From assembly GCA_944990035.1 (NCBI GenBank), contig CALYLX010000155.1, positions 496,001 to 560,000 of the forward strand: a DNA stretch of 64,000 bases, written 5' to 3'. The position numbers were made by a program, and so were the translations under genes. The notes below the pieces were generated by a model that was not told the origin of the DNA, searched no databases, and saw only the letters and a program-made list of their open reading frames with translations. The first letter of the stretch is position 1. Every line of letters starts with the position of its first letter. Shown piece after piece: positions 1 through 11,521 of this stretch. This DNA is from Clitopilus passeckerianus (taxonomy: Eukaryota; Basidiomycota; Agaricomycetes; Agaricales; Entolomataceae).

Positions 1-687
1 TGGAGATCGAAAATCCGCCTCCGCACTGTCACTTCTCCAGCAACCTTGTATTCACCTTCCTTGTGATCATACAAATCTGGAATCCTAGAGGCATGTGTTT
101 CGGCGCCTTTCTGCTCTCTATTGTATGTGTGCAAATTTGACATCTATGCACCCCCCTGCCAGTGTTCTGTCTCCGGCTGCTTATCTGGCTTGGTGTTCTT
201 GCATAGCTTCGTGCGGTAGAACCAACCTGAAGGCTGAGCGAAAAGGAAGCGTAACCCTGTCTTTCAAAGCTGGAGTATTACTTTTTCAACGAGTAAATTG
301 TTTTCGATGCGGGATGATATGATGTGCACCTGATAACCTTTGCGCGAAACCGTCCCTGCCCTCCTGCACAAAACTGAACTGAGGGAGCTCCTTCATATCA
401 CAGGCAACGTTCGGCTCTCGTCAGGATCGACCATGCCGTTGGTTTCTCTATCACAGCCCACATTTCTTTCATATCACAGACAATCCTCCTTCGCACTGCC
501 TCCGTATACTTCATTCCCAGTGTGGGGCCTCCGAAAGCTACAGAACTGGTCTACCTCGCTTCGCTTGGACGATATATGTCTTAAAATCTGTACCGGCCAT
601 GTCTAAACTGAGCAATCTGATTAATCTAGGCGTCTTCATCGGACCATTTGCTGAAAATTTAATCCTCTCATAAATGTCTTCTGGGAC
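1..687. other. No supported gene (left edge)
   Basis: I see no convincing coding sequence here. Open frames are short, overlap on both strands and match no family I recognise. The right end presumably holds the promoter of the BTB gene that starts at 752. Confidence 0.5.
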
Positions 688-697
688 GTATTTAAGG
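688..697 (+). promoter_or_regulatory. TATA-like box of first BTB gene
   Basis: An AT-rich TATTTAA element lies about 55-60 bp upstream of the ATG at 752. A TTTAA-containing element sits at nearly the same distance upstream of two of the three paralogues (3544-3550 and 59951-59960), which supports a shared core promoter. Confidence 0.45.
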
Positions 698-751
698 AGG
701 CAGAATACATGACCCTCCGTCAAAGGTCACACTGCACCAGAGAAAACACCC

Positions 752-1750
752 ATGAGCAGCAGCATCCGTTCGCAGACTCCCACGACCACGGAGGTAAGTT
801 AGGCCTTCCCCAACCTTATACCCTCGTCTTATCAGGGCTTTTCCTCCAAGCCAACTATCTCTCAAAAGTTTTCGCCGGACGCACATGATTTGGAGCACGA
901 TCTGGTTTTCCTCACGGCGGACGGCGTTCTTTTCTACCTGCATAGCACTGTCTTGCGTCGTGTTTCGGAGAACGCGTTTCAATCGGTCATTGCACAACCT
1001 GGCGTTTCCGTCGAAGGGCACCCGGAGATTGTCAGGCACATCCAAGAGACGTCGGATGTTCTCGAAGTCATTCTGCATGCGGTATATCGACTCGCTGATG
1101 ACAACCACCTCGACGAATTTCAAACGGTCACCGACGCCATTCACGTGATGCCCAAATACGAGATCGACCCTCTGCTTTACCTGACCCCTGACAACCCCTT
1201 CTACGACACCATTCTCAGTTTTGCGCCACTCGTCCCATACGAGGTTTATGCTCTCGCAGCCGAATTCAAGATTTATGATCTCGCAGCCGCCGCTTCCGCT
1301 TATCTTCTATCTCGACCCGTAACTGTCATCAGCGACGAAATGGCCGAGAGGATTGGCAGCGTTTATATGAAACGGTTGATAGGCCTTCATCGAGACCGGT
1401 TGGACGCACTTAAGGCGATCCTCTTGCAGCCACCGGCCCTTCACGAGCCAACGGAGGCTTGCAACCTGGATGGACAAAGGAAGCTCACAGATGAGTGGGC
1501 TATGGTTGCGAACAACCTCTCGTGGACGGCTAGGCCTGGTATGTCACTCCTCTCTCTATATCTTTGCGAATGGGTCTTCTGACGGCTAAGAATAGATTTG
1601 TCTACGGGGATAATTAACACCTCTTTCAGTCACCTCAAGGATACAATCGCCTGTCAGCTTTGTCAACAGGCTGTTGAGGATAGGGTGAAAGACGCTGTCG
1701 AGCGTTGGTCCAATGTAAAGGTGCGTTCCACCTCTGCACTTGTTCCATAG
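752..1750 (+). CDS. BTB/POZ-like protein, paralogue L1
   Basis: Three exons: 752-793, 836-1538 and 1596-1750, giving about 299 aa; both introns are GT-AG. The N-terminal half has BTB/POZ features: a D-L-x-F-L-x-x-D-x-x-L-F-Y-L-H stretch, then EGHPEIVRHI and a DVLEVILHAVYRL helix, as in fungal BTB proteins that recruit partners (often cullin-3 or transcription factors) through dimerisation. The second half (YALAAEFKIYDLAAAASAYL, AERIGSVYMKRL) is an all-helical BACK-like region. Exon 3 encodes a C-x2-C motif (CQLCQQAV) followed by ERWSNVKV, present in all four copies in this window. The final residues after WSNVKV are uncertain because GTGCGT at 1721 could also act as a donor. The partner and function are unknown; the family assignment is by motif only. 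Confidence 0.8.
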
Positions 1751-3543
1751 TTCTAAAGGGTTGACGGTTGCCGGTCACTCTAGAGCACTATCTAGTCTAC
1801 GTCTTGCGTCTACGATTCGGTCACTGCAAGGTGCAGGGGTGCATCAGCCTGAGAGTGACTTGCCAGTATTCCATGCTTTTCATTCTCTTCACAGCGTAGC
1901 ACGAAAAAATATGACGGTCAAATTTGAGATTGCCTTCATCAGGAAACCTCAGTGGAGTTATCATATGTCTTGTTAGGTAGCAAATGTAATCCAAATTGAA
2001 CTGTTCTGCCTCCATTGCTATTACCACTCGCTGACGAAGTCTTGACCAAAGTCCAAGTTGTCCAAGTAAAACCCGTCAACCCTCACTTGTAGCCGATCCG
2101 AGGAATAGGTTTTGTGGCAAACAAGATTGCCAGTCCCAAGCAAGCGAACGGTAGAGTGGTAGTTCCGGCCTTCCCCCAGTGATCGACAAAACGAAAGAGC
2201 AGTAACGGGTGGAGTGCCCAAAAAAAGAGTTGTCGTGCTGCGGGACTGACTCCACCTACAGCAGCAGAGATTTCCATCAGAGTAGGAGAGCACGCAGCGG
2301 GAAAAGATACTAAGGCTTCAGTCCAGATCCCTAGTACAGTTCCCATTCAATTGTACAGCTCCTTAGAGTTGTGACGTCGTTTGAGTGTCCTCGGAGATTG
2401 GTCAGCATATATGGAGTATATAAGCAAGCACAAATAAATGCACAAACTTGAGCCTCAAAGAGGTTTCGAACTCCAACCGATTCTATGAGCCATTTTTCTG
2501 ACTGAATGTTGCCCGGCGTGTACCCAATCGCCGATGTGCCAAGGAAAATCGTCTACGCAATACCCTTCAAATTCCGAATTCACCACGGAAAGTACCTATA
2601 AAAGATTCCGGACCAATTATCGTCATGTTTACGGTGAGTTCATTCATTGTTTCGGTCACCTCAGGCTCCCATGACCTGGACTACGTCTGCCTTGCTTGGG
2701 CGTTGATGCAAGCCACTATGTCCTTTGCCGCCCCTTTGGTTGCGCTCCTATTTCAGCGGGATCCTTTGCGAAACAATTGACCGATGGGGAAACACGGCAC
2801 CACGTTAGCTGCTGCATTGTTCAGTGCAAGCAATCAAGGTAGCATGACCAGCGACGGAACGACAGGGAGATGTTGGGGGTATGAGATCCGGAAGTTGTGG
2901 CCATGCGGATTCGGTATCCTGAGACGCTTTCTATGTCCTACAACGCAGGAAGCAACAGTATCTTTAGTCCGAAATTATATGCTCCTTCAATCTTAGACTC
3001 GACGTCTATGCTAAGTACTCTAAAGCTCGGGTATCCGACTCTTATGTAGATAGAAAAAGGATGAACAAGGAGCACAAGGCCACAAGCCTTTTCAACCAGA
3101 GGGAGAACTTCCGTGCGAACGCTTGAGGTTGAAGCTACCGCCGTCAAGCAACCCCTGTCTACCTTTCCCCTTGTGCTACCGCTTTTCCTTGTCCCTTTCT
3201 TATGGAAAGAAAGACTATATAAAGCATGGTAGGACGTGTATTTTAAGAAGAGTTCTATGTGGAAATCGGTGAGAAACCCTAGTCGTTCTGCATCATTACT
3301 TCATATTATTTAATACTCGAGTCACAAGCCACATTGAATTCTTACCAAAAAGAAATTTACCTTGAATTCCGACGTCGTCTTCACCACTCAACTCCACACA
3401 TTGCAGACCTCCCCGGAACCATATTCCTTCATTCAGTCTAAACTTAAACTGGTTGATTTGATCAAGTGAGCCTCTTCTGGCACTGTTTGTTGGCAGTCTA
3501 CGGCCTCAAATGCTTACTCAGAATTCGACACAGATACATACAG
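1751..3543. other. Intergenic, no supported gene
   Basis: About 1.8 kb between the two tandem BTB paralogues. Only short overlapping open frames are present. A TATATAAA element occurs near 3216-3225, but no gene can be tied to it. Confidence 0.5.
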
Positions 3544-3550
3544 TATTTAA
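3544..3550 (+). promoter_or_regulatory. TATA-like box of second BTB gene
   Basis: TATTTAA about 51-57 bp upstream of the ATG at 3601, in the same position as the element upstream of paralogue L1. Confidence 0.45.
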
Positions 3551-3600
3551 AGGGATGATAGCCGAAGCGAAGTACAGCCCTTTTGGCAAGGAGAACCAGC

Positions 3601-4621
3601 ATGAGTGGCATCCGTCAACCGCAGACCACTGCCTCCAAACAGGTTAGAGCTGAGTTTTGACTGTCACAGTCTGGCCTTTATCGTTCAGTAGGATCCATCC
3701 TCAAAGTTTACGATCTCTCCCTACTTCTTACCGGATTCTCACAATCTTCAACATGATCTCATCTTCCTCACCCTCGACTTTGTACTCTTCTACGTGCAGA
3801 GGAATCGCTTGCGTCAAGGTTCCCAAACGGTTTTTCGGTCGATCGTTCTGCAACCGAGTGTACTGGTCGAAGGGCACCCTGAACCTGTTAGGCGTATCCC
3901 AAATACGTCGGATGTTTTCAGCGTGATTCTTCATGTCGCCTACCGCCTCCCTTTCCACGACAACTTCGATAAGTTCCAGACATTCGCAGATGCTGTGGCC
4001 GCAATGCGCAGATACGGGGTCGAGCCTGCCCTGCACCTGATTCCCGCCAACCCCTTCTATGCCAGTTTACTCAGTTTTGCGCCATTAGTCCCATGCGAAC
4101 TTTATGCCCTCGCCGCCAAGTATGATATTCACCATCTCACTGTCGCAGCCTCACGTCATCTCCTGTCCCAACCGTTAACAGAACTTAGCGACGAGCTGGT
4201 GGGAAGGATTGGAGGTATATATTTCAAACGGCTGATGACTCTCCATGAAGACAGGTTGCACGCGCTGAAGACGATTCTATTGCAACCCCCACATCTACAT
4301 TGCCCAACGGAAACCTGTGGCGTGAAGGCACAGCTAGAGCTCGTGACCGAATGGACGATGGTTGTATCGAGCCTGTCGTGGGTAGCTAAACCTGGCAAGT
4401 CTTTAAAAATCTTGAGAAAACGGGTTTGCTAACGCCGAATCCAAATAGACCTGCCTGCAAGCGTGATCAGCGCCTCGTTTAATCATCTTAACGCGACGCT
4501 TGTCTGCGACCTATGCCAACAGGCTTGGGGGAACAGGGTGCAAGATGCTGTGGAGCGTTGGTCCAATGTGAAGGTGCGCTCGAAGTTCTGCTCCCCTTTC
4601 CATGTGTCTGACCCAGCATGA
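3601..4621 (+). CDS. BTB/POZ-like protein, paralogue L2
   Basis: Tandem copy of the gene at 752. Exons 3601-3642, 3692-4394 and 4449-4621 give about 305 aa. Exon 1 is exactly 42 nt and exon 2 exactly 703 nt, the same as L1 and R1. The second intron must begin with GC (GCAAGT at 4395) to keep the frame, a rare but known GC-AG class; the other three paralogues have GT here. The BTB part reads DLIFLTLDFVLFYVQ, then EGHPEPVRRIPNTSDVF; the BACK-like part contains LYALAAKYDIHHL and RIGGIYFKRL; exon 3 carries the conserved CDLCQQAW and ERWSNVKV. The DFVLFYVQRNRLRQ segment departs from the paralogues (DSVLFYLRTDVLRR in R1), so the BTB fold may be altered here. Function unknown. Confidence 0.78.
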
Positions 4622-5680
4622 TTTATCGCTTCCGACAGTGTACTATATGATTCTGTGGTTCCGTACCTCCAACTCGGCTCACATACACGCTCGTTGAGCT
4701 CCGAGAAACAGAAAAATAATTAGCTAGTCTTCCATGATCGGCACCGTGACTCCATATTACACATCGTCCTTGTATGTATAGTGGCTCTTAGTCAAACCTA
4801 CTACTACGCCCTCCTCACTGTGACAATTCATACCCTCAACAGGTCGCATTCCTATGATTCACCAAGCCCCACCTGCGAGTGCCAGCTCTTCCATTCATCC
4901 CGAGATGCCTGTTTAATGCCATTCTCGGCAAGATTCATCACAATTATCGCTTGCCTATGGTTTGGGAAGGAAAGCGTAACCGGGAATGTTGCTCAACTTG
5001 GATTCTACTAGTCAAGCCTCGGTCCCGTCCACGGCACCAAACGGTCGATGTCAAAAAGGCTGCAAGGAGCCTGGCGGGTTTGAAGTTGTCGTGCGGCACA
5101 TGGTTGGCCGTAGTTGAGCCCGTAGCAGATTCGGGATCAGGCCGGCCATTTGGCTTTCTTGGTCGTCTCAGAGGTACCTGGGGCTTTAGATATATCAAGT
5201 TGAAACTAAATGTCGCCAATTAAAGTACATGGGCAACGTTGGGCGGAAATGATCGTAGAATAATATATTGATAGGTTAATTGAGCGTAAGTAAGTATACA
5301 AATGTAGGAGTATACAATGCTAATGGGTGTCGAACACTACGAAAGCGAAGGATGCTAAAATGCGTGCGGGTATGATGGGTATGCAGATTGATGGTGCCGA
5401 ATGCGATAAATAGTGTTCAAGCTTTTCAAAGCGAACAAACGAAGGACGAAGTGAATGTCGAATGCGGAAGGGTAAGCGAATCCCATAGCCGCCATATAGG
5501 AAAGAATTGCAAGAGACGGTCGACGTCAGGCACACTGGTGTGTAGGAGAAGATGAGTGTCGTAATCGAAATGAAGAGTCATGAGTGCATAAGCAGTCATT
5601 TTAGGAATCTATCCGTAGTAAACACTAATTGGGGAACGTTTATCAGCGTCGGCGCTTAAGAAATGCAGAGAACAAAGTGC
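4622..5680. other. Intergenic, no supported gene
   Basis: Convergent intergenic region between the BTB pair and the MYND gene. An alternative last exon of the MYND gene could extend to about 5624, but nothing else is supported. Confidence 0.45.
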
Positions 5681-6591
5681 TCACCCTTTTGATGTTGTAG
5701 ATATGGGCTTGAAATCCGTTCGTCCAGAGTCGACGAAATGTTGGAGGACAGATTGCCAGTCCTCGCGAGAGTCCCAGGAGATTGTACTGGGATGGTCAAC
5801 CTCGACGGGCATGACCTGTGAGACACCTCCGCACTGCAGGATGACGACAATGGTGCCAAACCCGCCCATTTGCCGACAGCGCTCGTCGCGGTTCTGGATC
5901 TCAGACATTACTACCCGATCGCGTACGTAGTCACGAGGGACGATGTGTGTTGAGGCGATAGAGAAGCTGTGTGAGAGACCAATAAGGAATGATGAAGATG
6001 TGGGAGGAATGCAGAAGAAGCGGACTTACCGACGTGATGACTCCGCCTGACTGCCTCGATGGCTTAGCTCGATGAGGAGAGCATTCTGGCGAGCGGCTGC
6101 CGGGCAGCGCTTGAGGTTGAGGGCTTGATAGCCAGCCCACGTGAGGAGGGAATTGTGAGCGGAAGTAAATTTCCGGATGCTTTTTGCCAAGTTATCATCT
6201 TGGTACGTGGCAGAAGATTGCTGCACGTTGGCGAGTTGCTGTGTGGTGTGTTGACAAACAGCCTTATGCGATGGCCAATGTGTTTTTTGGCAATCAGGGG
6301 ACTGGACGAAGATCGATATCAACAAAAGGATTCTGGAAGTGATGTAGACCAGTAACTCACGCAGTATTGGGTAGTCAACTACAAGGCAAAGAGAAGTAGA
6401 TTAGCGACTGACTCCGCTGCGAATTAGCCGGAAGAAGAACTTACGCAACCACCACATAATCTGAATTTCTGGACGGCAGGATTCTCTTGCCTTCCACATT
6501 GGTCGCACATGCGATATCCCCTTTGTTTCTGCATGTGGCCCGAGGGGCTGTAGTAGTTGGCAGCAGCGGGTTGAGCGTACATGGTCGCCAT
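5681..6591 (-). CDS. MYND-type zinc-finger protein
   Basis: Minus-strand gene, four exons: 6591-6445, 6378-6361, 6301-6030 and 5966-5681, about 240 aa. The zinc finger is spread over the first three exons: M-C-D-Q-C, then LCGGC, then TTQYC, then SPDCQKTHWPSHKAVCQ. This gives the C-x2-C...C-x2-C...Y-C-x3-C...H-x3-C ligand pattern of MYND domains, which bind proline-rich partner peptides. Exon 2 is only 18 nt and encodes LTTQYC, so skipping it would remove a zinc ligand. The C-terminal half (MPVEVDHPSTISWDSREDW, then HFVDSGRTDFKP) is not a family I recognise. The stop TGA overlaps a GTGAGC donor-like site (5681), so a further short exon is possible. ATG 6591 is chosen; 6582 is an in-frame alternative. 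Role unknown. Confidence 0.8.
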
Positions 6592-9457
6592 AGATGTCAA
6601 AGTCGAAGTCGTTATTGTGAATGGAGGGATTGAGCGACCGTTGAGAATTGACGATTAGGCTCCATTGTGGAAGTATTATATATGGAATGAAGGCAGTTCC
6701 GTGGGTAGTACACCAATACGAGGTGGATCTGGATTGGATCGATTGAAACAAAAGAGCCAGCCGAACCGAAGCTGAGCGTCAGACTTTCGTTTTTGTTCTG
6801 ACTCTTTCCGTCAAGTCGTCTTTTGTTGTGATTGGCAAACTTCTGGAACACTTAGAGGCCGAATTCCCATTTACTGCAGAGACAATACGAACATGACGTT
6901 TGGCGTGGACTTACCGGACCAATTTCCCATCACGAGGCACCGAAAACAAAAAGGAGCGGTTAACCGGGGTTGCCCTTTTTGGCGTTTACATCCGACCACT
7001 AACAATTAGCTGTTCAATCGAAGTCTGCAAGCCAGTGCGAGGACAATTAGCTTTCTCAGTGCTGGCCGTAGGGTCACTCTAGTCGCTCCTCCGATCAATG
7101 TTCTTACTCAGTTTGGAAAGATGAAGGAAATTTGGACTCAAACTTCTTTGGATCCTCTGCAGTTGTCGTACCCTCCAAACACAGTAGGCTTGGCCTAAAT
7201 TTGAAGCCGAAGCGCCGTTCCAACTTCATCCATCGTTCACAGAAATTCGTCCTAGAGCCGGTGTTGACGGGGCTTTCGTATCCCCTTTGCCATTTAAAAC
7301 CCACCAGGAGCTTTTCTCACCCTTCACATGTATCACCAAAAAGTTTCCGCGTCCGGGCATAGCTTGATCTCTGTATCGGGGCGCATGCTCCCGCCTTTTT
7401 GTCTCCTCACTGAATTGAGCCAGTCGTCATCCCAACGATGCTTATGACCCTGCAGATCCCCTTCGTCTCCTATTTTCTCGCAGAGGTCGATCGGGACATT
7501 ACCTTTATGGGCTGGCGGGATCTTCGCACCGGGGTACTTTTTGGGCGTCTCTTGGTCATCTCACGGACGCTTGTGCCCACACTATCATAGGGCTACCTAC
7601 ACCACAAAACTTATGGTACCTCTATTGCATCGTGGATCGGAGCATCATATGTTTTGCATCCGATGATGTGCCTTACATTGAAATGTCACTATCAACCTCT
7701 TGCCTTTTAGCGTCCAAAGACTCCATTTTTCTCATCTCAAGATATAACGTTAGCTATCCATCCCACATTCTTCTCCCCGCCACTCCGTACATCACGGGGT
7801 GATATCGTGATGAGGGACGAAAAGGCTTTACGAGAAGGTGCTACTCTCGTCTATTAAGCTCCCTTGAAGCACGGCACCATCTGATGACTCGCCGTCCAAA
7901 GCCTGCTGCTCCCCAAACGACCCGCAGCATGGTTGATGTGGGCGTCTAATTGAAAACTGCTCACGTCTGTGGCGATGAACGTGGCGAAATCCGTTACTGA
8001 AAAGGCCCGATCTGAGGAATCCTGTCGCCATTTCCATCACTCCTTAGCTCGTGTCAAGTAAGGCCTGGAAAAAGTGTTCCCTAATATCCTCCTGAGCGAA
8101 GTGATTGCTCATGGACCATCTCCTCGCAGCAACCTCATGACCGACCACCAGGTTCAATTTCTCTCTTCACAAGCACAATCGGAAAATCTGCTTCCGAGCC
8201 ATACATTTACTGTACCTGCTCCGTGCGGGGTCTACTGAACAACTCTTCATTAAATGCCTGAATTCTTGACAGCTCTGGGATTCTTTGCGGATAAACTCGC
8301 CTCGTGGCTGAGAGGAAAGGACACGGGTCTGTGGAGAATTACGGTAGCTGTATTCACGATGCACTGAATAGGCTCGTGACCATTGCTACTGCGCCATTAT
8401 CACGGTATGGTCCTCCTTTCCCCGAACGCGGCGAGTGGTATTTATTTTGCATAAGTGAGAAATTAGGACCCAAACCAACCCGAAATGGTAGAGCATACGA
8501 CAAGGCCCAAAAGCTCACTCAGTCGAATAAACTCGCCTGCAAAAAGACGCATCGTGGTATCTCCTTTACCGAGTGAAAATCCCGCTCATTCCGCTACGGT
8601 GTTCCTTTAGAATTCGAGGTCATAAAATCAGGCCTTGATCTACAATTATCGTGTCTATGTACAGTAGGACCCAGCCCAAAGCAAGTAACTGACAGCGAAA
8701 CAAGTGATTCACATGAAATTGTGGGTTTCCAATAGGTTATTATAGTGCCGGTATTTTCTAGTAGGATTAGGCCGAATCGTTTCTGTCACGATTATACGAC
8801 CCAAGTACGATCTTCCGATTCTCCAACTCAAAAAAAAACCAGTAACATATCACATTGCTTGTCAGATCGCATATGTGCAGCTTGAAATCGAGTTGAATAC
8901 TTGAGTTTAAACTCTTCAAACTTTAGGGCAGGCTTGAAGGCCATATCTCGCTATTTGGTCCGGATGCTCCTGCCAAGCAACGCGTCCTGGATTTGGCACG
9001 ACGCGTTCTTCACTCCTGGTTCTCCTCGTGACCAGCTTTAGGCCAATCGCGTCATTTCGTTTTGTCCTTAGCCGGACCCGGTGACCGGGTTATCCTTCCC
9101 CCTTCCTGTTCAGCGTAATGGCATCTCCCGTTTACCACCCCGTACCACCTTTCCCAACGCGTCAAGGCTCAAGTCACTCAGCTAGCATCGCGACTAGCAT
9201 TATCATCAGCGAATGGTAACTTTACGATTCAGATGAACTCCATGAACCAAAGCGGCTGAAGAGCTTGAAGGGACCTCGGAATCGCAAAGAAACCTCTACA
9301 ACGAGGAGTACTCCACTCCAGCATTCTATGCCGATGATCCTGGCTTGAACGGATCTCCTTCTCAGGCACAAGCTGATTAACAGACGATCGTTATCACTAA
9401 AGAACTGACTCAGCGCGTATCTGACTGCTGGTTAAGAGCGCCGTAGCCAGATCTCGA
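6592..9457. other. 2.9 kb with no supported gene
   Basis: Only short frames on both strands, none with recognisable motifs or a consistent exon chain. A run of readable but short peptide at about 9226-9340 could be a relic; I cannot support a gene. Confidence 0.5.
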
Positions 9458-10931
9458 ATGTTTAGCAGCAGCAGGCAGCTCAGCTCTTCTGTGATGGGTG
9501 ACGTGACTCCTCTTCCAACACTTTCCGACTTTGCCAAGTTCGGGATTAGCCCTAAAACGGGCTTCTGTTCCCAGCGCGAACCACTTCAACGACTTCCAGC
9601 CGCATATGAAGCCTGGGAGGACGCTCTTGCCACTGCTACCCACCAGAAACTTCAGCGAGGTGCTATGAAGGTCTTGAGTGATGAAGAGAAGGCCCAATCT
9701 GAAGCTTGGAGAGCTCGAATTCGTCAGGTAGGTCTAGCTTGGTCTTCCAATGAAGAGATGCGACGAGCTAATCTCGCTGCAGCTTCCAATGTTATCCATC
9801 GAAGAGGCGAAGGCTTCACCCCTCACTTTAAACCGAGCTCACCATGTCCTTTCGTACCTTGTTCATTTCTATGTCCATACGCTCCCCTCAGACGTGGAAC
9901 TCGTCATTCCCGCACCTATCGCTCTGCCTTTCCTTCGTGTCGCTGCTGAGCTGGGGCGTCCACCCGTAATGTCGTATTCTGACGACATTCTCAATAACTG
10001 GAAGCTCAAAGATCTATCCCTGGCGAAGGACGGTGTCCCAACGGTTGACAACATGACGACGCAAACCTCATTTACAAGCCAGTCAGACGAGGAGGTTTTC
10101 TACCTCGCAGCGTCCAAGGTCGAGGTCCGAGGCGGGGAAGCCCTGCGGATCGCTCAGGAGGTGCTTAGAAAGATCATGGCTGGCTCTGGCGATGATCAAT
10201 CTGCCCTTCAGACCGACGTAATAGCATCTCTCCAGAGATTGGTCCCAATTATCAAGGAAATGCGGGAGCTCGCGCTCGGCGTCCGGAATGGCTGCAAACC
10301 TGACTTCTTCTATCGCGAACTTCGCCCTTGGCTCCTTGGAGGCGATTCCGATCCCAATGGTAGGAAGTGGATCTTTGAAGGTATCGAGACCGATCCCACT
10401 CTCAAAGAGCCTACGGAATTATCGGGGTCAAGCGCCGCCCAAAGTCCTCTCATCCAGGCCCTCGACATATTCTTGGGTATCACCCAGACCCGATACCATC
10501 CTTCAGACAACCCGGCCGACAACGCTGCGGCCAAGGGGGGTGCAGGATCTTCAGGTCTAAGTTCCTCCTTTGCCAAGCGCATGCGAATTTATATGCCCCG
10601 CACTCAACGTGATTTCCTGGAGGCGTTCACCGCTTACAGCCACGTTCTCAGAGATTTCGTGGAGAAATCTGGCGATGTAGCGTTGGTCGAAGCTTACAAC
10701 CAAGCGGTACTCGCGTTGAAGGAGTTTAGGGATGGTCATATGATTATTATTACTCTATACGTTATTCAGCCGGCCCGTAGGCTGGCGAGAGAGGAAGCCG
10801 AGGCTGAAGGAAAGGTGCTGGGCCAGGCCGAGGCGGAGAAGGAGAAGGAATTGAAGGGGTCAGCTGGAGGAGATCTGACGAAATTGTTAAAGGACTTCAG
10901 GGAAAAAACGACTCGTGCTGTTCTACAATGA
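9458..10931 (+). CDS. IDO: Indoleamine 2,3-dioxygenase family, copy 1 (divergent)
   Basis: Two exons, 9458-9727 and 9783-10931, about 472 aa; the intron is phase 0 after a VR/IR-Q motif, the same place as in the two downstream copies. IDO enzymes are heme proteins that open the indole ring of tryptophan to N-formylkynurenine, feeding NAD synthesis. Family marks: an R-x4-L-R-PW-x2-GG region (FFYRELRPWLLGG), GxEtDPT, an S-A-x-Q-S loop followed by ALDIFLG, RIYMPRTQRDFL, and FRDGHMIIITLYVI, where the His corresponds to the proximal heme ligand (His346 in human IDO1). This copy differs from its neighbours: the loop reads SSAAQSP instead of PSAGQSS, and the position matching human Ser167 is Ala (FYLAASKVEV). 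The C-terminus is Glu/Lys-rich. ATG 9494 is an alternative start. Catalytic competence is uncertain. Confidence 0.9.
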
Positions 10932-11521
10932 AGTTCTGATATCTCGGTACAAAGTTGGGGATGCCATGCCCTATTCCACATGTGTGGATGTCAATATGGA
11001 CAGCTATAATAATACAAATTAGATTCTATATCAAGGGTCGTCTGGACCTGTAAATTCTCGCAGAACATCTTTCATGATAATTCGAATAACTCAAGTTCCC
11101 GCATGGTTTGAAATCTGAATGAGGCTGAGTAGTGAGATCAGTGAGTAATGAGATCAACGCCTTTCCCTCCAAAAGTTTCAAACGAAGGGGGGAAGGTACT
11201 GGTGATAGTGATAGCACCGCCACTGCCGGATATTAACGAATTTCGGCTCTTCGGATCGGTGGTTTCCAAGATCAGAAAATACACCTTGAAGCTGACCAAA
11301 CCTTTCTCTCCGACCATCTTCATCTCTACTGACTCGTTTCTACAGCACAATCTGGCTGTTCCTTTCAATAGCTGCTTGAACCTTCCAGCCTTCTGCTTTA
11401 TTCCTAACCATATCTATTCTTTGGCACTCTAAGCCAATATCGAGGCCCAAACGTTACGGGATTATTACCTAAATTTCAACCTCGGGTGTGGGGCAACTAA
11501 ACCATCGATTAGCTCTCCAAA
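10932..11521. other. Spacer between IDO copies 1 and 2
   Basis: About 590 bp of non-coding sequence that should contain the promoter of the second IDO copy. No other feature seen. Confidence 0.5.

Noticed and set aside
2100..2350. Possible small minus-strand gene between the BTB copies
   Set aside because: Two overlapping frames of similar length in different phases, neither with motifs or splice consistency.
4944..5219. 91-codon minus-strand frame with Arg/Pro-rich N-terminal part
   Set aside because: Overlaps an equally open plus frame, has no motif, and no neighbouring exon fits.
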